NCBI RefSeq assembly: GCF_923077115.1
Contig: NZ_CAKLPX010000008.1
Coordinates: 1 to 64,000 of the forward strand
Direction of reading: 5' to 3'
DNA: 64,000 bases
From: Sinobacterium norvegicum
Lineage (GTDB): Bacteria > Pseudomonadota > Gammaproteobacteria > Pseudomonadales > Sinobacteriaceae
Below the pieces are notes generated by a model. It was not told where the DNA came from, ran no database searches, and was given only the letters and a program-made list of their open reading frames with translations. Of this stretch, positions 25,987 through 35,507 are shown in pieces (the stretch's first letter is position 1; the number at the start of each line of letters is the position of its first letter). Made by a program: the position numbers and the translations under genes.

Positions 25987-25987
25987 T

Positions 25988-27271
25988 ATGAATATTGATG
26001 TGATTGGTTTGGGTGTCAGTGCCGAGGCGGTGCTCGATCGGCGTGCTGCTGAGGCTGTTCAGCGGGGACAAATTATCGTCGGTTCGCCGCGACAATTGGC
26101 GACGGTAGAGCGCTATTTATCGGCTGAAAACCAGGTGCAGCGGGTTGAACTGCCAAAGTTGGCCGAGTTAAAACAGGCGATAGTACAGTGGCGGCAACAG
26201 GGTGTTAGTCAGTTGGTTGTTTTAGCCTCGGGCGATCCATTGTTTTATGGCATTGGCCGTTGGCTGGGGCAAAACAGCGCAGGCGGTCATGTGTGTTTTC
26301 ACCCCGGTGTCTCCAGTATTCAGGCAGCCTGTCATCAGCTGGGCTTGTCACTGCAAGATGTCGATGTGATCAGCCTTCATGGTCGACCGCTGATGTTATT
26401 GCGCAGACACCTTAAGGCGTTTCAGCATTTATTGATATTGACCGATAAACACTCTCAACCCAGGCAATTGGCCGAGCAGTGCCATTTACTGGGTTTTGGC
26501 GATGCCAGTATTACGGTGTGTGAACAACTCGGTTACCCCGAGCAACGACTGCGAGAGTTCAGTGTTGAGCAACTATTGGCCGATAACACCTTGGCGTTCG
26601 ATCTGCTGCATGTCAGCGTTATCCAGACGCAACAAAATCGTGGTTATTTGCCCGCCTTTCCCGGCATCGAAGATCAGCACTACATTACCGATGCCGACAA
26701 GGGCAAGGGGCTGCTGACTAAGCGGCAGGTGAGGCTGTCGATATTATCACTGTTGGCCCCCACCAATGGCGACAGGCTGTGGGATATTGGCGCTGGTTGC
26801 GGCGGGGTGGCGATCGAATTGGCGCGCTGGGCACCCAGAGCATCGGTATTGGCGGTTGAGCACCATCCTGTTCGCTTTGAATGTCTACAGCAAAATCAGC
26901 AGCGATTTGGTGTCGTCGACAACCTGCAGTTACTCAATCAACGAGCGCCGCAATGTCTTGAGGCACAGACGGAGGCGGCCAATAAGGTGTTTATCGGTGG
27001 CAGTGACGGCGAGCTCAATAATTTGCTGTTGATGGTATGGCAGCAGTTGCCGGTCGACGGGGTGATTGTAGTCAGTGCAGTGACGGAAAATACCAAAATT
27101 AAAATATTACAATTTATCGAACAGCAGCTACCGAAGATAGATCAAAGCTGTCACTGGCAGAGTGTTCAAGTCGCTGTCAGCCAAGGGGATGTGTTGGCCA
27201 GTCAGCTGCTATATCGCCCCAATCTACCTGTTACCTTATTTAAAATGGTAAAAACACAAGGGCAATTATGA
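25988..27271 (+). CDS. cobL: Precorrin-6Y C5,15-methyltransferase (decarboxylating)
   Basis: CobL, a fusion of CbiE and CbiT, methylates C5 and C15 and decarboxylates the acetate side chain. The 427-residue protein has an N-terminal corrin methyltransferase domain (about 1-205; VIGLGVSAEAV, ASGDPLFYGIG, FHPGVSSIQAAC). A C-terminal Rossmann methyltransferase (about 220-400) carries LWDIGAGCGGVAIELAR. I start at ATG 25988 directly after the cobH stop, because the open frame further upstream only overlaps cobH. The stop overlaps the next start by 4 bp. Confidence 0.94.
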   Translation: MNIDVIGLGVSAEAVLDRRAAEAVQRGQIIVGSPRQLATVERYLSAENQVQRVELPKLAELKQAIVQWRQQGVSQLVVLASGDPLFYGIGRWLGQNSAGGHVCFHPGVSSIQAACHQLGLSLQDVDVISLHGRPLMLLRRHLKAFQHLLILTDKHSQPRQLAEQCHLLGFGDASITVCEQLGYPEQRLREFSVEQLLADNTLAFDLLHVSVIQTQQNRGYLPAFPGIEDQHYITDADKGKGLLTKRQVRLSILSLLAPTNGDRLWDIGAGCGGVAIELARWAPRASVLAVEHHPVRFECLQQNQQRFGVVDNLQLLNQRAPQCLEAQTEAANKVFIGGSDGELNNLLLMVWQQLPVDGVIVVSAVTENTKIKILQFIEQQLPKIDQSCHWQSVQVAVSQGDVLASQLLYRPNLPVTLFKMVKTQGQL

Positions 27272-28017
27272 TGGTGGCTTTAGAGCACAGTGAGCCTTGT
27301 TTTATTGGTGTTGGTGTAGGCCCCGGCGACCCTGAGTTGATGACGCTTAAATCTGTTCGTGAGATTCGCAACGCTGATGTTATCTGTTATTTAGTCAATC
27401 AGCAGGGGCACTCTCAAGCACGGGCGATTGCCTCGCTGTCGATAGACGCTGTTGGCAAAGACAATCTGGTCGAAATCGCCATCGTAATGCCGATGAGTGA
27501 GGACCGAAACCTGGCCAACCAGGCCTATGATGAGGGCGCAGAAAAAATTATTACTCAGCTGGGTCGCCAACAGCGGGTGATTTTTCTCTGCGAGGGCGAC
27601 CCGTTAATGTTTGGCTCGTTTGCCTATTTGTTAGAGCGGATTGAGGGGCGATACCCCTGTCAGGTGGTGCCGGGCATTTCATCGATTATGGCGGGGGCGG
27701 CGGCTTTACCGCTGCCGCTGACCATGCAGCGGGACTCATTGGTGGTCATCAGTGGTCGCCATGATGATGACAAACTTATCGCGGCGCTGCAGCAGCATCA
27801 GAGTGTGGTGATTATGAAGGCGGGTCGAGCACGGCCTCGTATATTGGCCGCCCTAAAGCAGACCGGTAGGTTGCAGCACGCCAAGTATCTGGAGTATATC
27901 GGCAGGGAAAACCAACATATTGTCGATGATGTGAGTGAACTCGACAACACCGCCGGCCCGTATTTTTCGCTGTTCATCATTACCGCGGCGACATTACACG
28001 AGAGGAGTGAACGATGA
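27268..28017 (+). CDS. cobI: Precorrin-2 C20-methyltransferase
   Basis: CobI/CbiL adds the C20 methyl group to (cobalt-)precorrin-2. The 249-residue SAM-dependent enzyme shows GVGVGPGDPELMTLKSV near the N-terminus, CEGDPLMFGSFAYLLER and VVPGISSIMAGAAALPLPL, the standard tetrapyrrole methylase motifs. It overlaps both neighbours by 4 bp (ATGA), so expression is tightly coupled to cobL and cbiG. Confidence 0.94.
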   Translation: MMVALEHSEPCFIGVGVGPGDPELMTLKSVREIRNADVICYLVNQQGHSQARAIASLSIDAVGKDNLVEIAIVMPMSEDRNLANQAYDEGAEKIITQLGRQQRVIFLCEGDPLMFGSFAYLLERIEGRYPCQVVPGISSIMAGAAALPLPLTMQRDSLVVISGRHDDDKLIAALQQHQSVVIMKAGRARPRILAALKQTGRLQHAKYLEYIGRENQHIVDDVSELDNTAGPYFSLFIITAATLHERSER

Positions 28018-28772
28018 TACGCATTATCGCACTAACCGAGGCGGGGCAAAAACTGGGCAGGCAACTTGAGGCGGAGTTGGCCGACAGCCAATTGCATTTT
28101 AAGCCGCAGCCTTTCGCTGAGACCGTCCAACGTTACTTTAGTGACGGTAATCGTTTGATCATGATTTGTGCCACCGGCATTGTGATGCGCACGCTGAGCC
28201 CGGTTATCGCCAATAAACACCAGGACCCCGCGGTATTGGTTCTCGATGAAAAAGGTGAGTTTGTCATTCCCTTGCTCAGTGGCCATGAGGGGGGGGCTAA
28301 TCAGTGGGCGGTTGAGATTGCCGAATACTTATCGGCAACGGCCGTCATAACCACGGCCAAGCCTTATTTACAGCCACAATATGCTGTTGGCATGGGTTGT
28401 GAGCGTGGTTGCAGCGAGGCGCATTTGAGACAGCATTTAGAGCAGTGTCTGGCCCGCGCAGATTTGACCATAGAGCAAATCAGCAGCATTAACAGTATCG
28501 ATATCAAGGCCGATGAACAGGGGTTGATCGCCTTGGCTGCCAGCCTTCAACTGCCTTTTCAGTGCTGGAATAAACAGCAGTTGGCCACGGTAGAGGCGCA
28601 ACTCACCATGCGTTCGGAGTACGTCTATAACACGGTGGGTGTCTATGGCGTGGCGGAATCCGCCGCCTTGTTTGCCGCGCAACAACTCACCGGCGACAGC
28701 GCCGAGATTGTTTTTGCCAAACACAAAACGGATAAGGCAACCTGCGCCATAGCCCGCAGTTTCCCACTGTAA
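28014..28772 (+). CDS. cbiG: Cobalt-precorrin-5A hydrolase
   Basis: CbiG opens the delta-lactone and releases acetaldehyde in the cobalt-early route. The 252-residue protein has the N-terminal domain (LIMICATGIVMRTLSPVIANK, VIPLLSGHEGGANQ) and the C-terminal CobE/CbiG domain with GMGCERGC (about 123-130). This is shorter than many CbiG proteins but both parts are present. Its presence argues for cobalt-containing intermediates or for a CbiG-like activity on metal-free ones. A 4-bp overlap couples it to cobI. Confidence 0.92.
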   Translation: MIRIIALTEAGQKLGRQLEAELADSQLHFKPQPFAETVQRYFSDGNRLIMICATGIVMRTLSPVIANKHQDPAVLVLDEKGEFVIPLLSGHEGGANQWAVEIAEYLSATAVITTAKPYLQPQYAVGMGCERGCSEAHLRQHLEQCLARADLTIEQISSINSIDIKADEQGLIALAASLQLPFQCWNKQQLATVEAQLTMRSEYVYNTVGVYGVAESAALFAAQQLTGDSAEIVFAKHKTDKATCAIARSFPL

Positions 28773-28800
28773 ATTTTAAAAAAATAATATAGAGAGAGTG

Positions 28801-29577
28801 ATGAGTAAATTATTTGTAGTCGGCACCGGACCTGGCGATTTAGCGCTGGTTGCGCCAAAAGCGATGCATGCGATCAAGGCCAGCAGTGATTTGGTCGCCT
28901 ATGGTTTGTATTTGGATTTGCTGGGCGAAATCTGTGACGGTAAAAACCATCATGATTTACCCCTGGGTGAAGAAATCGGCCGTGCCCGTTTGGCCCTCGA
29001 TTTAGCCGCCAGTGGTAAAACCACGGCGCTGATCTCCAGTGGTGATATTGGTATTTATGCCATGGCAACACTGGTTTTTGAGTTGCTTGATCGCCAATTG
29101 AGCGGTGAAGAACAGCACCCAGAGTGGCTGGGCGTTGAGATTGAGGTCGTGCCGGGTATCTCTGCCATGCAGGCAGGCGCCAGCCGAGTAGGCGCGTTGT
29201 TGGGGCATGATTTTTGTACCGTATCGCTGTCTGATTTATTAACCCCTTGGGAGACAATTATTAAGCGTGTTGATGCCGCCGGGCAGGGTGACTTTGTTAT
29301 CTCATTTTATAATCCCGTATCGAAGAAACGTGACTGGCAGTTAAACGCCGCCAGAGATGTGTTGTTGAAATATCGCCCCGCCTCAACGCCGGTCTTAATC
29401 GGCCGTCAGTTAACCCGTGAAGATGAACGAATCACCATTACTACGCTGGGGCAGCTCGACGGCAAAGATGTCGATATGTTTACCATGGTTTCAGTCGGTA
29501 ACAGTGAGTCCCGTCATATTGTTAACGGTCAAAAAGAGTGGGTATACACCCCCCGTGGCTATCAGAAAAAACTGTAA
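28801..29577 (+). CDS. cobJ: Precorrin-3B C17-methyltransferase (ring contraction)
   Basis: CobJ/CbiH methylates C17 and contracts the ring. The ATG at 28801 follows a GAGAGAG ribosome site (a GTG directly before it is also in frame), giving 258 residues. Motifs are LFVVGTGPGDLALV at the start, ISSGDIGIYAMATLV, VVPGISAMQAGASRVGA and FYNPVSKKRDWQL. No cobG, the O2-dependent enzyme that prepares the CobJ substrate, is present in the window, so the CbiH-like reaction on a cobalt intermediate is possible. Confidence 0.92.
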   Translation: MSKLFVVGTGPGDLALVAPKAMHAIKASSDLVAYGLYLDLLGEICDGKNHHDLPLGEEIGRARLALDLAASGKTTALISSGDIGIYAMATLVFELLDRQLSGEEQHPEWLGVEIEVVPGISAMQAGASRVGALLGHDFCTVSLSDLLTPWETIIKRVDAAGQGDFVISFYNPVSKKRDWQLNAARDVLLKYRPASTPVLIGRQLTREDERITITTLGQLDGKDVDMFTMVSVGNSESRHIVNGQKEWVYTPRGYQKKL

Positions 29578-29594
29578 TTTAAAGAGTGACGACG

Positions 29595-30401
29595 ATGAAA
29601 GTATATTTTTTAGGCGCAGGCCCCGGTGACCCTGAGTTAATTACGGTCAAGGCACAGCGTATATTACAGCAGTGCCCGGCAGTACTCTATGCCGGCTCAC
29701 TGGTGCCGCGGGAGATTTTGCAGTCGGTTGAGGCGACCGCCAGCAGCATTATCGATACCGCATCCCTGGACCTCGAACAAATCATTGCGCATATTGTTGA
29801 GGCCAGGGATAACCATCAAGATGTCGCCCGTGTGCACTCCGGCGACCCGTCTGTCTATGGTGCCATCGGTGAGCAGATTCGTCGTCTTGAGGCCTTGGAT
29901 ATCGATTATGAAATCATCCCCGGCGTCACAGCGACATCGGCATCGGCGGCATGGTTGGGTAAAGAGTTGACACTGTCTGGTGTCTCTCAAACCATAATTA
30001 TGACGCGTTATGAGGGTAAGACGCCGTTCCCAGAGCGTGAACGCCTGCCTGAACTTGCCCGTTCTGGGGCAACGCTGGCGATTCATTTAGGTGTCACTCG
30101 TATTCATAAGGTGGTCGAAGATTTATTGCCACACTATGGCGAGGACTGCCCAGTGGCGGTCTGTTATCGCACCAGCTGGCCCGATCAAGACAAGGTCACG
30201 GGCACCTTAAAAGACATTGTTGCCAAGGTTCGCGAAAAGAAATTTACTCGTACCTCATTGATCTTAGTCGGCCATGTGTTAGATGCCGAAAACTTCCAAG
30301 ACTCTTATCTTTATGACGAAGATAAGGCACACGTCTATCGCCCCAAAGTGAAACCGGCAGCACCGAGAACAGTAAAACGCGACGACAAAAAAATAGCATA
30401 A
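29595..30401 (+). CDS. cobM: Precorrin-4 C11-methyltransferase
   Basis: CobM/CbiF methylates C11. Started at ATG 29595 (268 residues), with AAAGAG eight bases upstream; a GTG three codons earlier is less likely. Motifs are VYFLGAGPGDPELITVKA, VHSGDPSVYGAIGEQ, IPGVTATSASAAWLG, and TRYEGKTPFPERE, the latter typical of CobM. It is followed after 30 bp by cobW. Confidence 0.94.
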   Translation: MKVYFLGAGPGDPELITVKAQRILQQCPAVLYAGSLVPREILQSVEATASSIIDTASLDLEQIIAHIVEARDNHQDVARVHSGDPSVYGAIGEQIRRLEALDIDYEIIPGVTATSASAAWLGKELTLSGVSQTIIMTRYEGKTPFPERERLPELARSGATLAIHLGVTRIHKVVEDLLPHYGEDCPVAVCYRTSWPDQDKVTGTLKDIVAKVREKKFTRTSLILVGHVLDAENFQDSYLYDEDKAHVYRPKVKPAAPRTVKRDDKKIA

Positions 30402-30431
30402 CCAGAAATTTAAAAAATATAGGGTGTCCCC

Positions 30432-31523
30432 ATGCAGTTAAATAAAATTCCCGCCACCGTTGTCACCGGTTTCTTAGGCAGCGGTAAAACCACCTTACTG
30501 TCCAATATTCTAAAGCAGGCCAAGGGCAAGCGGATTGCCGTTATTGTCAATGAGTTTGGTGAGTTAGATATCGATGCCGACCTGCTGCGTTCTTGCCCTT
30601 TGGACTGCGATGATGAGCAGAGCAACGCGGCCATCGATGCGGGCAACGGTATTTATGAATTGGCCAACGGCTGCATATGCTGCACCGTGGAAGAAGAGTT
30701 CTTACCGGTGATGAAACAGTTGGTTGCCCGCCGTGATGACATTGACCATATCCTCATCGAAACATCGGGCTTGGCCCTGCCCAAGCCATTGGTGCAGGCG
30801 TTTAACTGGCCTGAAATAAAACAACATTGTACGGTTGATGCGGTGATTACCGTGATCGATGGCCCGGCCGTCGCCGCCGGCCGTTTTGCCGACGATGAAC
30901 AAAAAGTACAGAGCCAACGGCTGGCCAATGAAAACCTGGACCATGATCCCAGCTTGCAAGAACTGTTAGATGATCAACTCAGCGCCGCTGATTTAGTGGT
31001 CGTTAGTAAGAATGATTTGTTGCTCGATGAGCAACGTCAGTTGGTTGAGGAAATTGTTCAAAACAAGGTGCCTGCTGCGGTTAAAACCTGTTATACCAGT
31101 AATGGCGAAGCCAGTTTAGAGATGCTGATTGGTCTCGATGCCGAGGCTGAACAGCGTATTGAGCAGGTACACACACACCACGATCATCATCATGACCATG
31201 GTGCGCACCACGATCATGCCCACGATCATTTTGACTCTTTTGTGGTGAGTCTCGGTGAGGTCGACGGGGATAAATTGCAGGCGGTGTTACAAGACCTGTT
31301 AACGCAGCAGACTATTTTCCGCGCCAAGGGCTTTGCCGCACTGCCCAATAAGCCGATGCGACAAGTATTGCAGGCGGTGGGTGAACGTCTTGATGTTCAT
31401 TTCGATCGTCTATGGGCGGCGAATGAGATGCGTCAAACCAATCTGGTATTTATCGGCAAGCAGTTGGATGAGGCGGTGGTGATCGCAGCATTGCAAACAG
31501 CTGAAGCAACAGCGACGGCCTAA
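30432..31523 (+). CDS. cobW: CobW-type G3E GTPase metallochaperone
   Basis: A 363-residue COG0523 GTPase thought to hand Co(II) to the chelatase. The P-loop is GFLGSGKT (13-20), the metal-binding CxCC motif is CICC (81-84), and NEFGELDIDADLL and SKNDLL complete the GTPase. A long histidine-rich stretch HTHHDHHHDHGAHHDHAHDH lies near residues 239-258. The C-terminal CobW_C domain follows. It is directly upstream of cobN with no gap, the usual arrangement. No zinc-type regulation is seen; the operon riboswitch governs it. Confidence 0.94.
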   Translation: MQLNKIPATVVTGFLGSGKTTLLSNILKQAKGKRIAVIVNEFGELDIDADLLRSCPLDCDDEQSNAAIDAGNGIYELANGCICCTVEEEFLPVMKQLVARRDDIDHILIETSGLALPKPLVQAFNWPEIKQHCTVDAVITVIDGPAVAAGRFADDEQKVQSQRLANENLDHDPSLQELLDDQLSAADLVVVSKNDLLLDEQRQLVEEIVQNKVPAAVKTCYTSNGEASLEMLIGLDAEAEQRIEQVHTHHDHHHDHGAHHDHAHDHFDSFVVSLGEVDGDKLQAVLQDLLTQQTIFRAKGFAALPNKPMRQVLQAVGERLDVHFDRLWAANEMRQTNLVFIGKQLDEAVVIAALQTAEATATA

Positions 31524-34500
31524 ATGCATCTGTTAGCCGCTCAGCCCGGTGGGTTTGTCGACGATGAGGGTATTGTCGATCTACAGCAACAACCTGCACC
31601 TATCGTGATACTGTCGGCCGCCGACAGCAGCTTGGCGGCACTGGCCCAGGCGGTCGATACTTTACCCCGTGATTTTGCTGAGGTGCGTCTGGCCAATTGG
31701 ATGCAGCTGCTAAAGCCAGCGGCGATGGATCTTTATCGTGACACGGTGATCGACGCGGCCGAGATTGTGGTGGTATCGCTGTTGGGGGGTGAAAGTTATT
31801 GGCAGTACGGCGTCGAGCAGCTACAGCAGTGGCAGCAACAACGGCCTAATCGGCATTTGATTGTCGTCCCCGGTGATGATGCCGTTGATTTGGCGCTACT
31901 GGCTATTAGCTCGGTGGACGAGGGTCGCTGGTTAACGACCTGGCAATATCTTCGTCAGGGCGGAGTCAGCAATGCCAAGCAGTGTTTATTGTCACTATTG
32001 CCCTTACTGCAGGGCGGCGCTGTTACTGAGGTGTCGCCACCGCTACAGATTCCGAGCAGCTGTATTTATTGGCCGGTTCAATATGCTGACGGGCAGATTG
32101 CGCTTGAGCAACTCACTGAAGATGTTTTACTGGCCCAGTGTCAGCAACACTGGCAGCCGATGCAGCCAGTAGCGATCTTACTGTTTTACCGCAGTCACCT
32201 GCAGAGCGCCAATACGGCCATGTTCGACCAGTTAATTGCACTGATGATAGAGCAGGGGCTCAACCCCCTGCCCATAGCGATTACCTCTCTGAAGGATCAA
32301 GACTCTATCGACAGCGTCAATCGGTTGATCGAGCAGACTGATAGTGCAGTGATTATCAATACCACTGGCTTTGCCAGCAACCGGGTTGGCACACCGTGCT
32401 TGAGCAGTGAACCGACGGCGTTCGTCAGCCCGTTTACGGCGAATATAACGGTGTTACAGTGTATTTTATCCAGTAGTACCGAAGACGACTGGCTGCAGTA
32501 TAAACAGGGCTTGCGCAGCCGTGATGTGGCGATGCAGGTGGTGTTGCCGGAGCTAGACGGTCGCATTATTACCCATGCTATTAGCTTCAAGGCCCTGAGC
32601 CATTACAACCAGCGCTGCCAAATAGACGTTATCCGCTACCAGCTACAGCAACAGCGAGCGGTGGCCCTGCTGCAATTAGCGGCCAATATTTGCCGTCTGT
32701 CGACAGTGCCTAATCAGCAAAAACGAGTGGCGCTCATCCTGGCCAATTACCCGACCAAAGACGGCCGTATTGGCAATGGCGTCGGCCTCGATACACCGGC
32801 CTCAACGGTGAATATATTGCAGGCCTTGGCGTCTGCGGGCTACCCCATCAGCAATATACCGGCTGATGGCAACGATTTGATCACCGAGCTAATGGGCTCC
32901 GTCACCAACAACCCTAACACCATCCATCAGCGGGGGTGTTGGCAGAGCATGTCGGTGGCCGATTACCGTCAATATTTTCAACAATTACCGCTGCCGCAAC
33001 AACAGGCGGTTATCGAGCGCTGGGGTGAACCTGAACAGGACCCGAAATACCGCAACGGCAGAATCATGTTGGCCGGTATTCGATTGGGCGAAACCTTTGT
33101 CGGTATTCAGCCGGCGCGGGGCTATAATCTCGATTTGGCTGCCAACTATCACGACCCCGATCTGATTCCACCGCACAGTTATCTAGCGTTTTATTTTTGG
33201 CTGCGTTACCAGTATCGGGTGGCCGCGGTTATTCATGTCGGTAAACACGGTAATTTAGAGTGGTTGCCGGGCAAGGGCACAGCCTTGTCTGCGCACTGCT
33301 GGCCCGATATTACGCTGGGCCCTATCCCGCATTTTTATCCGTTTATTGTCAATGATCCGGGTGAGGGCGCGCAGGCTAAGCGGCGTGCACACGCGGTGAT
33401 TATTGACCATTTAATGCCGCCGATGACGCGGGCAGAGAGCTATGGAGAACTGGCTGCGCTGGAGGGGCTGGTCGATGAATATTATCAGACGCTGGGGATG
33501 GATGGTCGGCGGGAGCAATGGCTGCGGGAGCAGATTATTATTGAGGTCAAGCGCTGCCATTTAGCCGAAGAGTTAGCCGCTGACGACGATGATGAGATGC
33601 TAGATCAACTCGATGCCTATCTCTGCGATATCAAAGAGGCACAAATTCGCCACGGCCTGCATCGGCTGGGTCAGTTGCCGGTTTCTGAAAAATTAGTGGA
33701 TACCATTGTCGCGTTGTTACGCCTACCACGAGGTGATGATGACCACAGTCGGGGCATACTACACAGTTTGGCAAAAGACTTAGACTTAACAGTGTTGGCC
33801 GGTGAGGACTATGACCCGCTGACGGCAGAGGCTCAAGTTTGGACCGCTGAGCGCCCGGCGATATTGCAGCATCTCAGTGATGAATCATGGCGAACAGCGG
33901 CGGATACTCGAGAGCGTCTGGAGCTGCTGGCAATGATTGTCGTCAAGGCCTGGGTTATCGAGGAGGGCGATTCGCGAGTCGATTTACAGTCTTTACTGCC
34001 AGCCAGTTATGCCCTGTGCCAATACAGTAAGCAGACTTTACTTGCCGCCTTAGAACAGAGTGCAGTCAATGAGACCGAGGCGTTGATCAATGGTCTCGGT
34101 GGTGGTTTTGTCGAACCCGGCCCCAGTGGTGCACCGACCCGTGGCCGACTCGATACCCTGCCCACCGGCAGAAATTTCTTTTCGGTCGATAACCGCAGCA
34201 TCCCATCAAACGCTGCCTGGGCGCTGGGGCAGCTGTCGGCGCAGGCGCTGATTGAGCGGCATCTGCAGGAGCACGGGGATTACCCGACGACGCTGGGCCT
34301 GTCTGTCTGGGGCACGGCGACAATGCGAACCGGTGGCGATGATATTGCGCAGGCCTTTGCACTGATGGGTGTTAAACCAATCTGGGCGCCAGGCTCGCAG
34401 CGGGTGATTGATATCGAGGTGATACCGGCGATGTTACTCGGCCGGCCGAGAGTGGATGTGACGCTGCGGGTGTCGGGCTTTTTTCGCGATGCCTTTGCCA

Positions 34501-35384
34501 ATGTGATGCGACTGTTTGCCGTTGCTGTCGAGGCGATTGCCAAGATGGATGAGGCCGACGCCAGCAACCCGATCAAGGCCAATATCGAGCGGCGTCGACA
34601 GCAGCTTATCGCCGAGGGTGTTGAGGCTGAAGCGGCGCAGACTCAGGCTTGTTACCGCGTCTTTGGTAGCAAGCCGGGGGCTTATGGTGCCGGTTTGCAG
34701 GGCTTGATTGATGAGCGTTGTTGGCAGCATAAAAGCGATTTGTCCGAGGCCTATATCAATTGGGGCGGCTATGCCTACGGCAGTGACTATGGCGGCGTTG
34801 CTGGCGGCGATGGTGTGGAGGCGCGTTCTGCGTTCGGTCATCAGTTGGCCAATCTCGAGGCGGTGGTGCAAAATCAAGATAATCGTGAGCATGACCTGCT
34901 TGATTCCGATGATTATTATCAATTCCAAGGCGGTATGACTAACGCCGTTACGGTGTTGTCTGGCAACACCCCTAAGGTTTATCACAGTGATCACGCCAAC
35001 CCGTCAGCACCGAAGATAAGAACCTTAAAAGAAGAGTTAAACCGTGTGATTCGTTCGCGGCTACTTAACCCTAAATGGATAGAGGGGATGCGTGAGCATG
35101 GCTATAAGGGTGGCTTTGAAATGGCGGCCTCGATTGATTACATGTTTGCCTATGATGCCACCACAGATCTTATAGCTGATTATCAGTACCAACAGGTCAG
35201 TGATACATTAATTTTTGATCGACAAAATCAGCAATTTCTAAAAGATAATAACCCCCAAGCCTTGGAGGAAATGACCGAGCGAATGCTCGAGGCCTGTCAG
35301 CGTGGGCTTTGGCAGCAACCAGATGATTATCAACAGAAATTACAAGGTTTACTTCTATCGTTAGATGAGGAAAACGAAGGTTAA
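31524..35384 (+). CDS. cobN: Cobaltochelatase subunit CobN
   Basis: The large subunit of the ATP-dependent cobaltochelatase, which binds hydrogenobyrinic acid a,c-diamide and inserts Co(II). It has 1,286 residues, normal for the family. Recognisable blocks are VIHVGKHGNLEWLPGKG (about 570-586), GAPTRGRLDTLPTGRNFFSVD (about 868-888), GAYGAGLQGLIDERCW, and a C-terminal YQFQGGMTNAV with GYKGGFEMAASIDY. The start codon follows the cobW stop directly. It is the last gene of the operon. A terminator lies about 90 bp further on. Confidence 0.96.
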   Translation: MHLLAAQPGGFVDDEGIVDLQQQPAPIVILSAADSSLAALAQAVDTLPRDFAEVRLANWMQLLKPAAMDLYRDTVIDAAEIVVVSLLGGESYWQYGVEQLQQWQQQRPNRHLIVVPGDDAVDLALLAISSVDEGRWLTTWQYLRQGGVSNAKQCLLSLLPLLQGGAVTEVSPPLQIPSSCIYWPVQYADGQIALEQLTEDVLLAQCQQHWQPMQPVAILLFYRSHLQSANTAMFDQLIALMIEQGLNPLPIAITSLKDQDSIDSVNRLIEQTDSAVIINTTGFASNRVGTPCLSSEPTAFVSPFTANITVLQCILSSSTEDDWLQYKQGLRSRDVAMQVVLPELDGRIITHAISFKALSHYNQRCQIDVIRYQLQQQRAVALLQLAANICRLSTVPNQQKRVALILANYPTKDGRIGNGVGLDTPASTVNILQALASAGYPISNIPADGNDLITELMGSVTNNPNTIHQRGCWQSMSVADYRQYFQQLPLPQQQAVIERWGEPEQDPKYRNGRIMLAGIRLGETFVGIQPARGYNLDLAANYHDPDLIPPHSYLAFYFWLRYQYRVAAVIHVGKHGNLEWLPGKGTALSAHCWPDITLGPIPHFYPFIVNDPGEGAQAKRRAHAVIIDHLMPPMTRAESYGELAALEGLVDEYYQTLGMDGRREQWLREQIIIEVKRCHLAEELAADDDDEMLDQLDAYLCDIKEAQIRHGLHRLGQLPVSEKLVDTIVALLRLPRGDDDHSRGILHSLAKDLDLTVLAGEDYDPLTAEAQVWTAERPAILQHLSDESWRTAADTRERLELLAMIVVKAWVIEEGDSRVDLQSLLPASYALCQYSKQTLLAALEQSAVNETEALINGLGGGFVEPGPSGAPTRGRLDTLPTGRNFFSVDNRSIPSNAAWALGQLSAQALIERHLQEHGDYPTTLGLSVWGTATMRTGGDDIAQAFALMGVKPIWAPGSQRVIDIEVIPAMLLGRPRVDVTLRVSGFFRDAFANVMRLFAVAVEAIAKMDEADASNPIKANIERRRQQLIAEGVEAEAAQTQACYRVFGSKPGAYGAGLQGLIDERCWQHKSDLSEAYINWGGYAYGSDYGGVAGGDGVEARSAFGHQLANLEAVVQNQDNREHDLLDSDDYYQFQGGMTNAVTVLSGNTPKVYHSDHANPSAPKIRTLKEELNRVIRSRLLNPKWIEGMREHGYKGGFEMAASIDYMFAYDATTDLIADYQYQQVSDTLIFDRQNQQFLKDNNPQALEEMTERMLEACQRGLWQQPDDYQQKLQGLLLSLDEENEG

Positions 35385-35476
35385 TCAGGTTGTTATTGTC
35401 GTTTCAGAAAAATAATAACAGGTAGTGTTGTGGCGAAAACGATTTTTATCGTTAGAGGTATGTTTGGGCGAGTGTT

Positions 35477-35504
35477 AAAAAAGGCCTCAACAGAGGCCTT
35501 TTTT
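35477..35504. terminator. Bidirectional terminator after cobN
   Basis: A perfect 12-bp stem, AAAAAAGGCCTC / GAGGCCTTTTTT with an AACA loop. It serves cobN on the plus strand and the alkaline phosphatase gene on the minus strand; the phosphatase stop codon is 4 bases beyond it. Confidence 0.9.
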
Positions 35505-35507
35505 AGT

